NCBI GenBank assembly: GCA_031264395.1
Contig: JAISEB010000078.1
Span: forward strand, 1-14,933
Origin: Treponema sp.
Lineage (GTDB): Bacteria; Spirochaetota; Spirochaetia; Treponematales; Breznakiellaceae
Direction of reading: 5' to 3'
Length of the DNA: 14,933 nt
In this document: positions 1 through 6,054 of the stretch, piece by piece
Layout: the number at the start of each line of letters is the position of its first letter
Numbering within the stretch: position 1 is the stretch's first letter
The notes under the pieces: model-generated
What the model was told of the DNA's origin: nothing
Seen by the model: the letters and a program-made list of their open reading frames with translations, nothing else
Database searches by the model: none
Translations under genes and position numbers: made by a program

Positions 1-543
1 CTGCGCCGCGCCTGCGATCTCATAACAAAGGAGCGCGTGCTTGACACAATACGGCTGGCCTCCCTCTCCATGGCGCTCATGGGAAAAAAGGGCCGGCGCA
101 TAGGAGTCGCGGGCCTTAACCCCCACGCCTCAGAAAACGGGCTTTTCGGGGAGGAAGAGGCTCAGGCGATTATCCCCGCTGTCATGGCGGCCAGGGAGGA
201 GGGCCTTGACGCAGAGGGGCCCGTTCCGCCCGACACGGTTTTCGTCAAGGCGCTCGGCGGCCTTTTCGACGTTGTAGTCGCCATGTACCACGATCAGGGC
301 CACATTCCGCTCAAGCTCTTCGGGTTCAGGATGGACGCGCCGGGGAATTTTTCGCGCATGAGCGGCGTCAATTCCACCATAGGCCTTCCCATCATCCGGA
401 CATCGGTGGATCACGGCACCGCCTTTGACATTGCCGGCAAGAATCTGGCGAACGAGGAAAGCATGATAGACGCCATCCATATGGCGGCCCTCTTCGCCGA
501 AAACCGCCCCAAAGAGGCCGCCGCGCCCCGCGGAATTATTTAA
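1..543 (+). CDS. pdxA: PdxA-family NAD-dependent phosphate-sugar/hydroxythreonine dehydrogenase, 3' part (5' end outside window)
   Basis: The frame is open from the first base (LRRACDLITKERVLD...), so the GTG at 37 is internal and the gene starts upstream of the window. About 180 C-terminal residues are visible. Family motifs seen in order are GLNPHASENGLFGEEE (His metal ligand), MYHDQGHIPLK (second His metal ligand) and GLPIIRTSVDHGTAFDIAG. PdxA oxidises 4-phosphohydroxy-L-threonine in pyridoxal phosphate synthesis. The related PdxA2 group acts on 4-phospho-D-threonate or -erythronate. The HDQGHIP and FDIAG wording resembles PdxA2 at least as much as E. coli PdxA, so the substrate is open. 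A weak hairpin with T-run follows the TAA stop, and the next gene has its own promoter, so this is probably a separate unit from obg. Family assignment is secure; substrate is not. Confidence 0.9.
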   Translation: MRRACDLITKERVLDTIRLASLSMALMGKKGRRIGVAGLNPHASENGLFGEEEAQAIIPAVMAAREEGLDAEGPVPPDTVFVKALGGLFDVVVAMYHDQGHIPLKLFGFRMDAPGNFSRMSGVNSTIGLPIIRTSVDHGTAFDIAGKNLANEESMIDAIHMAALFAENRPKEAAAPRGII

Positions 544-557
544 CCGCAAAGTCGCAG

Positions 558-598
558 AAGTCGAATAAGTTTTCATTCAAATACTTTTTCGACTTTTT
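558..598 (+). terminator. weak intrinsic-terminator-like hairpin after pdxA
   Basis: AAGTCGAA (558-565) is perfectly complementary to TTCGACTT (588-595), with a 22-nt loop, and runs into five T residues (594-598). It lies 15 bp after the pdxA-family stop. The stem is short and AT-rich and the loop is long, so this is only a plausible terminator. Confidence 0.35.
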
Positions 599-601
599 CG
601 A
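584..601. repeat. tandem 9-bp direct repeat
   Basis: The unit CTTTTTCGA occurs twice in direct tandem (584-592 and 593-601). The inverted form AAGTCGAA lies 20 bp upstream. It sits in the 231-bp non-coding stretch 544-774, which otherwise shows no convincing gene or RNA. It could be a remnant of a short dispersed repeat or simple slippage. Confidence 0.6.
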
Positions 602-739
602 CCTGGCGGTAAATCTTCCTTTTATGACACGTGAATCATCCCCCAGGTTACGAGTCAAGTTTAGGGTTTGCCGCGCGGAGGCTCATTTCGAAAAAAGTCC
701 GTTCCGTCCGTAGGTCTGTGGTTATATTCTTGCCTCCCC

Positions 740-768
740 TTAAATTTTCCCCCGGTTTGTGGTAAAAT
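740..768 (+). promoter_or_regulatory. predicted sigma70-type promoter of the obg operon
   Basis: TTAAAT (740-745) and TAAAAT (763-768) are separated by 17 bp. TGG immediately precedes the -10 box, making an extended -10 (TGN-TAAAAT). Transcription would begin near 774-776, at the GTG start of obg, implying a leaderless message. The -35 box is poor, so recognition would lean on the extended -10. Confidence 0.5.
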
Positions 769-774
769 TTTTTT

Positions 775-1788
775 GTGGATAAATTTGCTGACGAGGCTGT
801 CATAGAAGTATCCTCCGGGAACGGGGGCAATGGCTGCGCGGCTTTTCACCGGGAGAAATATGTCCCCAAGGGGGGGCCTTCCGGCGGGGACGGCGGCCGG
901 GGCGGGAACGTGATCTTTACCGTGCGCCGCAACCTCCGTACCCTTTCGCACCTCAGGCGGCGGCATTCCTTCAAGGCGGAAAACGGCAGGGACGGCGAAG
1001 GCCGGGGCCGCTACGGCAAGAACGGGGCGGACGCGGTCATTCCCCTTCCGCCGGGGGCCGTGCTCAAAGATCCCGGTACCGGCAGGATCATTCGGGATTT
1101 TGGCCGGGGCGGGGACGATTTTTGCTTCCTTAAAGGCGGAAACGGCGGCTGGGGAAACATTCACTTCAAGTCTTCGGTCAACCAGGCCCCCCGCACGGCC
1201 CTTCCGGGCAAAGAGGGGGAAACCGTCCGCGTCATGGTGGAGCTTCAGCTTTTGGCCGATGTGGGCCTTGTGGGCTTTCCCAACGCCGGTAAATCGAGCC
1301 TCCTTGACCGCCTTACCAACGCCCGTCCAAAAATCGCCCCGTATCCCTTCACGACAAAGATCCCCAACCTGGGGGTTCTCTCGTACGGGTCTCCCGGCGG
1401 GGACGACGGAAGGGACATCATCATCGCGGATATTCCCGGCCTTATAGAAGGGGCTTCGCGGGGCGCGGGCCTTGGGATACGTTTCCTGAAACACATCGCC
1501 CGTACTTCGGCGCTGGCCTTTCTTGTCGATCTTTCGGACGACAGGTTCCTTAGCGCCTTCGGCGTGCTATTGGGCGAACTTGACGCGTTTTCGCACGAGC
1601 TTACCGGAAAACCCCGCCTCATACTGGGTTCCAAAACCGATGTGGAAGGAAGCGCGGAGCGGCTCGCGGAACTGGCGGCTGCGTATCCGGGGGAACAGGT
1701 CAGGGGCGTTTCGGTATTTTCGGGGGACGGCATAGACGGGCTTGCCGCCGAACTGTTCGCGCTGGCGGAAAAGGCGGCCCAGGCGTGA
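775..1788 (+). CDS. obg: Obg/CgtA family ribosome-assembly GTPase
   Basis: This is a 337-aa GTPase of the Obg family, which binds the large ribosomal subunit and acts in its maturation and in stress control. Residues 1-158 are the glycine-rich Obg fold (FADEAVIEV, GNGGNGC, REKYVPKGGPSGGDGGRGGN). The G domain follows: G1 GFPNAGKS at 167-174, G2 around PYPFTT at 189-194, G3 DIPG at 219-222, G4 SKTD at 286-289 and G5-like SVFSGDG near 315. G4 reads SKTD instead of the usual NKxD. The protein ends just after the G domain, so the C-terminal OCT domain of longer Obg proteins is absent. The GTG start gives the canonical N-terminus. No Shine-Dalgarno is visible, and the promoter -10 ends 6 bp upstream. 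The stop overlaps the next start as GTGA. Confidence 0.97.
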   Translation: MDKFADEAVIEVSSGNGGNGCAAFHREKYVPKGGPSGGDGGRGGNVIFTVRRNLRTLSHLRRRHSFKAENGRDGEGRGRYGKNGADAVIPLPPGAVLKDPGTGRIIRDFGRGGDDFCFLKGGNGGWGNIHFKSSVNQAPRTALPGKEGETVRVMVELQLLADVGLVGFPNAGKSSLLDRLTNARPKIAPYPFTTKIPNLGVLSYGSPGGDDGRDIIIADIPGLIEGASRGAGLGIRFLKHIARTSALAFLVDLSDDRFLSAFGVLLGELDAFSHELTGKPRLILGSKTDVEGSAERLAELAAAYPGEQVRGVSVFSGDGIDGLAAELFALAEKAAQA

Positions 1789-3014
1789 GGCTTGCGATAC
1801 TGGGGGGAAGTTTTAATCCCGTTCATCTGGGGCATCTCTACCTGGCCGAGGCGGCGCTTTCCTTTCTTGATTATGACCGCGTGATCTTTGTTCCCGCCTT
1901 CCGTTCGCCTTTCAAGACGGAAACGCCCGGCGCGGCGGTTTCCGCTCCGGACAGATTCGACATGCTTGCCTCTTCCCTTGCCGGTTCCCCGGATTTCGCG
2001 CTGGATAACTGCGAAATAAAGCGCGAAGGCGTTTCCTATACCATCGATACGGTCATCGACATTGAAAAACGTTACCGGCCCGGCGGAAAACCGGGGCTTA
2101 TACTGGGCGACGATCTTGCCGCCGATCTGCCCTCATGGCGTTCTTTTGAGGATCTTCTTGAGAAGACGGACATCATCATTGCCCGGCGCGTCCTTGCGGG
2201 GGAACATTCCTTTCCCTATCCCTTCAAGCAGATTGACAATGACGTGATGAACATTTCTTCCGCCCTTGTACGGGAACGGATACGGACGGGAAAACTCTGG
2301 CGGAGCCTTGTGCCCTCGGGGGCACGGACGATCATCGAAGACAGGCGGCTTTACGGATATACGGGGGAAGGGGATGCGGGTGAAAATCCCGGCCGTGAGG
2401 ATTCCCCCATGGCAGGCGGCCCGGCGGAAATCTCGAAGGATCTTGTTGTCAAGGTGGAAAACGCCGCGCGCGAAAGCCTTTCGGCGGGCCGTTTCCTCCA
2501 TTCCCGCAACACGGCCCTTCTTGCCTGGGATCTCTGCCGCCGTTTCGGCCTTCCTCCCCGGGCGGGCTACCTTGCCGGTATGGCCCATGATATTGGAAAA
2601 CCCCTTTCCGACGAGCGGCTTTTGGAGCTGGCCTCAGGCGACGGGGAAAGCATTTCTCCCCTGGAGCGGAAAAAGCCGTCCCTGCTCCACGGCAGGGCCG
2701 CGGCGGTATTGCTAAGGGAACGTTTTGGCATTCATAATGACGATGTTATAGAGGCGGTGGCCTTTCATACGGAAGGCCGTGACGGTATGGGGCCTCTGGC
2801 AAAGGCGGTGTACATAGCCGACAAGCTCGAGGTTTCCCGGGACGCCGATCCCGCCCTGCGGGACATGGCCTGCGGCCAGGCGGGGGATTCGCTTGACGGG
2901 ATCTTTGCCGCGGTCCTGGGCAGTACCATTGACTTTCTCAGGTCCCGGAAGATGGATGTCTCCGAAGCGACCATACGCCTCCTTGACGCGGTGCGAAAGA
3001 GGAACAGCCGTTGA
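1785..3014 (+). CDS. nadD: Fused NadD (nicotinate-nucleotide adenylyltransferase) - YqeK-type HD hydrolase
   Basis: This 409-aa protein has two domains. Residues 1-192 are NadD, which joins nicotinate mononucleotide and ATP to give nicotinate adenine dinucleotide. It shows GGSFNPVHLGH at 7-17 and an ISSALVR segment at 157-163, where the family normally has ISSTxIR. A Gly/Glu/Pro-rich linker (about 193-215) leads to an HD domain matching YqeK, whose characterised members are symmetrical Ap4A hydrolases. Candidate metal ligands are H239, H268-D269 (AHDIGK), H302 (LLHGRA), H328 (FHTEGRDGM) and D346 (IADKLE). In many bacteria nadD and yqeK are separate adjacent genes; here one continuous frame covers both with no internal stop. 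The GTG start overlaps the obg stop by 4 nt and the TGA stop overlaps the next TTG start. Domain calls are secure; activity of each half is inferred. Confidence 0.95.
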   Translation: MRLAILGGSFNPVHLGHLYLAEAALSFLDYDRVIFVPAFRSPFKTETPGAAVSAPDRFDMLASSLAGSPDFALDNCEIKREGVSYTIDTVIDIEKRYRPGGKPGLILGDDLAADLPSWRSFEDLLEKTDIIIARRVLAGEHSFPYPFKQIDNDVMNISSALVRERIRTGKLWRSLVPSGARTIIEDRRLYGYTGEGDAGENPGREDSPMAGGPAEISKDLVVKVENAARESLSAGRFLHSRNTALLAWDLCRRFGLPPRAGYLAGMAHDIGKPLSDERLLELASGDGESISPLERKKPSLLHGRAAAVLLRERFGIHNDDVIEAVAFHTEGRDGMGPLAKAVYIADKLEVSRDADPALRDMACGQAGDSLDGIFAAVLGSTIDFLRSRKMDVSEATIRLLDAVRKRNSR

Positions 3015-4228
3015 GAAGAAACAAGGCGGACGCCAGCGTCTTCATCCTTTTTGTCATCATACTCATCCTTGCCGCCGGGGCGGCTTTTGCCGTGTATACG
3101 CTTCGCGCGGACCCGCTTGGGGAGGCATTTGCCCCGGACCGGGTCATCAACACCCTTTTTGTGATTGAAAACGAAGGAAAGCCCCTCTGTTCCTTCGTGC
3201 TGATGTTCTACCCCTCGACAAAGCGCGCGGCAGTCTTCGACGTGCCCGGCGACCTTGGGCTTATTATACGGCGCGCCGATCGCGTGGACCGTATCGACAC
3301 GGCCTACGATCCAAAAAATATCGGCCTTTTCAGGGAAGAAATCGAAGGGCTTTTGGGGATGGAGATAGGGTACTCCTTTATCATCACCACGGAAAATCTT
3401 GGCAGGGTGGTGGATCTTGTCGAGGGGGTAGAGATCTTGATTCCCTCGCCGGTGGAACGGTTCGGCATCGCTCCTGTTTTTTTCCCTTCCGGCAAGGTAA
3501 CGCTGGACGGCGACAAGGCCAGGACCTATATCACCTATGAACTTTCCGGGGAAGACCGTGAAATGGTGGTTTTCCGCCGGCAGCGTTTTTTTCTGGGTTT
3601 CCTCAAGCGCCTGGGCGAGATGAACAGTGCCCTTAAAAACCCCGGCGCAGCCCGGCTGTTCAGAGGTTCTTTTACCGCCTCCATGAACCGGCGGGCAAGA
3701 GCGCGCCTTTTTAACGAATTTTCCGCCATAGATACGGACAGAACCGGCGTGCAGTCCATAGGGGGAAATTTCCGGGAAGTTTCGGGCCAGGTTCTCCTTT
3801 TACCCCGCGACAACGGCAGCCTTATCAAGGAGATTGTCCGCCAGTCCATGGGAACCCTTACAAGGCAGGTAGAAGGCCCTCTTTCGGAGCGGGTCTTTAC
3901 CGTGGAAGTGCTGAACGGTACGGCCGAAAACGGCCTTGCCGGAAGGACCGCGGAACTGCTGCGGGGTTCCGGCTATGACGTCATCTCCATAGGCAACGCC
4001 GGCAGAACCGATTACGAGGCCACCGAAATAATAGACAGAACAGGCTACGCCGATATGGCGGAGGCATTCGGCGGCGTGCTGCGCTGTACGAACATACGTT
4101 ATGAATCGCCGGTTTCCGGGATTCCCGAAGGCCTGGAAGAGCCTTCCCCTCGGAATTTCGAGTACCGGTCCGACTTTACGCTTATTATTGGAAGGGATTT
4201 TAATGGAAAATATGTTACGGGAGGATAG
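3011..4228 (+). CDS. LCP (LytR-CpsA-Psr) family membrane protein with LytR_C domain
   Basis: This is a 405-aa predicted membrane-anchored protein with a single N-terminal transmembrane helix (about residues 9-30), an LCP domain (about 45-235) and a LytR_C domain (about 295-390: FTVEVLNGT, GLAGRTAELL, IGNAGRTDYEAT, FTLIIGRDF). LCP enzymes transfer polymers from lipid carriers to peptidoglycan in Gram-positives; the substrate in a spirochaete is unknown. The region that should read SIPRDT reads DVPGDLG (residues 77-83), so the usual phosphate-binding Arg is Gly80. The later RRQ motif (189-191) and the INxAY-like IDTAYD are retained. The start is TTG, overlapping the previous stop as TTGA, with AAGAGG 10 bp upstream. 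It lies in an operon with ribosome and NAD genes, as is common for this neighbourhood. Confidence 0.85.
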   Translation: MRRNKADASVFILFVIILILAAGAAFAVYTLRADPLGEAFAPDRVINTLFVIENEGKPLCSFVLMFYPSTKRAAVFDVPGDLGLIIRRADRVDRIDTAYDPKNIGLFREEIEGLLGMEIGYSFIITTENLGRVVDLVEGVEILIPSPVERFGIAPVFFPSGKVTLDGDKARTYITYELSGEDREMVVFRRQRFFLGFLKRLGEMNSALKNPGAARLFRGSFTASMNRRARARLFNEFSAIDTDRTGVQSIGGNFREVSGQVLLLPRDNGSLIKEIVRQSMGTLTRQVEGPLSERVFTVEVLNGTAENGLAGRTAELLRGSGYDVISIGNAGRTDYEATEIIDRTGYADMAEAFGGVLRCTNIRYESPVSGIPEGLEEPSPRNFEYRSDFTLIIGRDFNGKYVTGG

Positions 4229-4571
4229 GGAAACGGCTCTTGCCCTGGGAAAACTGCTTGCCGGGCACAGGTGCGCCGATGTAACCGTGCTGGATCTAAG
4301 CCGTCTTGACGCCTGGACGGATTTTTTTGTCATCGCGACGGTTTCAAGCGGCGCCCATCTTTCGGGGCTTGAACGGCACATCGGCGACTTTTCCCGCGAA
4401 CGGGCGCTTGAAATACTGAGGCGTTCCCGGAGGACCCGCGCGGAAGACGACGAATGGCGCCTTATCGACATGGGAGGCCTCGTGGTGCATCTTATGAGCC
4501 GCAAGGCCCGTTCCTTCTATGAACTGGAACGGCTCTGGAGCGCCGCGGAGGTGCTTTTCAGGGAGGATTGA
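4203..4571 (+). CDS. rsfS: Ribosomal silencing factor RsfS (Iojap/YbeB family)
   Basis: This is a 122-aa protein of the RsfS family, which binds uL14 on the 50S subunit and blocks 30S joining under nutrient limitation. Family signatures are DVTVLDLSRLDAWTDFFVIAT in the first half and EWRLIDMGGLVVHLM...ARSFYELERLW near the C-terminus. The ATG at 4203 is chosen because GGAAGGGA lies about 5 nt upstream and the family N-terminal helix begins there; longer in-frame starts would only read out-of-frame LCP sequence. An ATG at 4212 is a less likely alternative. The gene overlaps the LCP gene by 26 nt, implying coupled translation, and is the last gene of the obg operon. RsfS together with Obg puts two 50S-directed factors in one transcript. 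Confidence 0.93.
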   Translation: MENMLREDRETALALGKLLAGHRCADVTVLDLSRLDAWTDFFVIATVSSGAHLSGLERHIGDFSRERALEILRRSRRTRAEDDEWRLIDMGGLVVHLMSRKARSFYELERLWSAAEVLFRED

Positions 4572-4600
4572 GCCTGTTCCCTGGCCCGGCCGGTTTTGAA

Positions 4601-4615
4601 AAGGGACTTTCCCTT
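4601..4615. terminator. small hairpin between convergent rsfS and the minus-strand acidic gene
   Basis: AAGGGA (4601-4606) and TCCCTT (4610-4615) form a perfect 6-bp stem around a 3-nt loop in the 95-bp convergent gap. Read on the minus strand the stem is followed by a short T-rich TTTTC, so it could end the minus-strand gene. No T-run follows on the plus side. It is weak evidence in either direction. Confidence 0.3.
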
Positions 4616-4666
4616 CCCGCCGGAATTTCATGTGAGTGTTGTGACCGGTAGTACGCGCGCGGGCCG

Positions 4667-4954
4667 CTATTCGTCAAAATCGTTGTAATCTACATCCTCT
4701 TCGTAATCGTAATCCTCTTCTTCTCCGTCCTCGTAATCGTCGTCGTCATCCTCAAAATCATCATCTTCGAAGTCGTCTTCGAAGTCGTCTTCCATATCGT
4801 CGAAGTTATCCTCTTCGTCAATATCATCATCCTCATCGTCGTCACCGAAGAAAAGAATGGGAAAAGGAAGATTATCCGCGCCCGTATACCACGCAGCGTC
4901 CGGCGTCTGCGGGACGGGAGTTAGGAACATATTCATGGACTCGTCAGGCACCAT
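4667..4954 (-). CDS. Hyperacidic small protein, function unknown
   Basis: This 95-aa protein is the only convincing minus-strand gene in the window. Residues 1-37 are mixed (MVPDESMNMFLTPVPQ..., ending PFPILFFG). Residues 38-95 are 43 Asp/Glu out of 58, with Phe/Tyr placed every 2-8 residues (for example DDFEDDFEDDDF, EDYDYEEDVDY). The whole protein has no Lys, Arg, His or Cys, so its pI must be extremely low, and the tail is probably disordered. GGAG lies 6 nt before the ATG, and a TTGACA/TATGTT promoter lies upstream, which supports a real gene over an open-frame artefact. There is no signal peptide or membrane helix. I do not recognise a family. Acidic tails of this kind occur in nucleic-acid mimics, chaperone-like tails and the RNA polymerase delta subunit, but the folded delta domain is not present. 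Confidence 0.8.
   Translation of the reverse strand: MVPDESMNMFLTPVPQTPDAAWYTGADNLPFPILFFGDDDEDDDIDEEDNFDDMEDDFEDDFEDDDFEDDDDDYEDGEEEDYDYEEDVDYNDFDE
4765..4788. repeat. tandem 12-bp repeat inside the acidic gene
   Basis: The 12-bp unit CTTCGAAGTCGT occurs twice back-to-back and continues four bases into a third copy (to 4792). On the minus strand it encodes the repeated residues DDFE in the acidic tail. It suggests tail length changes by in-frame slippage. Confidence 0.75.
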
Positions 4955-4986
4955 AGTATTCTCCGTTCTTGGATGTATTTACCTTG

Positions 4987-5016
4987 AACATAAGGGAGAG
5001 TTTAAGAGTCTGTCAA
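4987..5016 (-). promoter_or_regulatory. predicted promoter of the acidic-protein gene
   Basis: On the minus strand a perfect TTGACA -35 (complement of 5011-5016) and TATGTT -10 (complement of 4987-4992) are 18 bp apart. The predicted start near 4980 gives a leader of about 26 nt that contains the GGAG ribosome site. Confidence 0.6.
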
Positions 5017-5034
5017 CTGGTTTTTTATAATATC

Positions 5035-5062
5035 TTTACAAAACCTGTCTTTTTGGTATAAT
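5035..5062 (+). promoter_or_regulatory. strong predicted promoter of ispE
   Basis: TTTACA (5035-5040) and a consensus TATAAT (5057-5062) are 16 bp apart, with TGG before the -10 (extended -10). Transcription should start near 5069, only about 5 nt before the ispE ATG. Its -35 box is 18 bp from the -35 box of the divergent acidic-gene promoter. Confidence 0.75.
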
Positions 5063-5073
5063 AATACAACGGC

Positions 5074-6000
5074 ATGCGGGGTTTAACGGTTAAGGCTCCC
5101 GCCAAGATCAACCTGTACCTTCGTATAGGGGAAAGGCGGGCGGACGGGTATCATGAAATGGAAAGCCTTCTTGTGCCGCTTGCCTTTGGGGACACCGTCA
5201 GGATATTCTTGCTGGACGGCGAAGGCCCGCCGCGTGTGCGGATGGAGGGGCTTCCCGCCGCCCGCCGCCTCCCTCCGGGCGAAAATATTCTGCACGCGGC
5301 TTTTTCCCTGTTCAGGGAAAAAACGGGCTTTGGCCGCCGGCTGTATATAAAGGTGATCAAGCGCGTGCCCATGGGCGGGGGCCTTGGAGGCGGTTCTTCC
5401 GACGCGGCGGCCCTGCTCGCGGCCCTTAACCGCCTTTCCGGCGCGGGTCTTCCCGCCGGGGAGCTTCGCGCAATGGCGGAAAAACTGGGAAGCGACGTCC
5501 CTTTTTTTCTTTTGGGCGGCGCGGCGCTGGCGGGCGGCAGGGGGGAGCGCCTTCTGCCGGTTGATTTTCCCGCCGGAATGCCCGTGGTGCTGGTAAATCC
5601 CGGTTTTGCCAGCGACACCGCCGCCGCTTACCGCCGTCTGGACCGCCTGAGGCTGGAAAAGGGGGCTTTTCCGGCTCCAGGGGAAACGGAACGGGACGCT
5701 GGTTTTGCCGCCTCCGTCCCCGCCGGGTTCCGTATCGCCGGAAATGCGGCAGGGGACTGGCCGTGCGGGAATGATTTTCTCCCTGTTTTCCGGGACGGCG
5801 GGGAGAATGGCGGCGGGGCGGTTTACGAGGAGATCCTTTCGGCCCTTGACAGGTCCGGCGCGGATTTTTCCGGCTTGTCCGGTTCAGGTTCCACCTGTTT
5901 CGGAATTTTTACCGATGGAGGAAGAGCGAAAACAGCGGCGAAAGTGTTATCGAAAGGGTGGCCTTTCGTTCGGTTAACATTTTCCTTGCGCGCAGGTTGA
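5074..6000 (+). CDS. ispE: 4-diphosphocytidyl-2-C-methyl-D-erythritol kinase
   Basis: This is a 308-aa GHMP-family kinase, slightly longer than the usual 280-290 aa. It phosphorylates CDP-methylerythritol in the non-mevalonate (MEP) isoprenoid pathway in the cytoplasm. Motifs seen are APAKINLYL with catalytic-type Lys11, the ATP loop PMGGGLGGGSSDAA at 99-112, LGSDVPFFLLGG with catalytic-type Asp141, and the third GHMP motif GLSGSGST at 267-274. Extra Gly-rich sequence around 235-245 accounts for some of the added length. The ATG at 5074 gives the standard N-terminus. There is no room for a Shine-Dalgarno downstream of the predicted transcription start. A perfect 7-bp hairpin lies in the last codons, just upstream of the likely spoVG promoter. 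Confidence 0.96.
   Translation: MRGLTVKAPAKINLYLRIGERRADGYHEMESLLVPLAFGDTVRIFLLDGEGPPRVRMEGLPAARRLPPGENILHAAFSLFREKTGFGRRLYIKVIKRVPMGGGLGGGSSDAAALLAALNRLSGAGLPAGELRAMAEKLGSDVPFFLLGGAALAGGRGERLLPVDFPAGMPVVLVNPGFASDTAAAYRRLDRLRLEKGAFPAPGETERDAGFAASVPAGFRIAGNAAGDWPCGNDFLPVFRDGGENGGGAVYEEILSALDRSGADFSGLSGSGSTCFGIFTDGGRAKTAAKVLSKGWPFVRLTFSLRAG
5951..5968 (+). other. perfect 7-bp hairpin at the 3' end of ispE
   Basis: CGAAAGG (5951-5957) and CCTTTCG (5962-5968) pair perfectly around a GTGG loop. They lie inside the last ispE codons and 17 bp upstream of the proposed spoVG -35 box. No T-run follows. It could be a transcript-stabilising stem, a weak pause or an operator-like dyad. Confidence 0.5.
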
Positions 6001-6015
6001 AGACGGTAGTACAAT
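5986..6015 (+). promoter_or_regulatory. possible spoVG promoter
   Basis: TTGCGC (5986-5991) and TACAAT (6010-6015) are 18 bp apart, overlapping the ispE stop. The start would fall near 6022, leaving a leader of about 33 nt with the AAGGAG ribosome site. The -35 is only a half match. Confidence 0.4.
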
Positions 6016-6054
6016 CAATACAGGATGATCTGTCCCGTCTAAAAGGAGCGCGCC

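Noticed and set aside
603..720. Possible small RNA or riboswitch upstream of obg
   Set aside because: No stable conserved fold or terminator-antiterminator pair could be made out by eye.
661..1494. 277-codon open frame on the minus strand over obg
   Set aside because: Antisense to a secure obg gene, no recognisable motif, and composition typical of a shadow frame.
4101..4202. Longer N-terminus for rsfS
   Set aside because: These 34 residues only re-read the LCP gene in another frame and do not look like RsfS; the ATG at 4203 has a good ribosome site.
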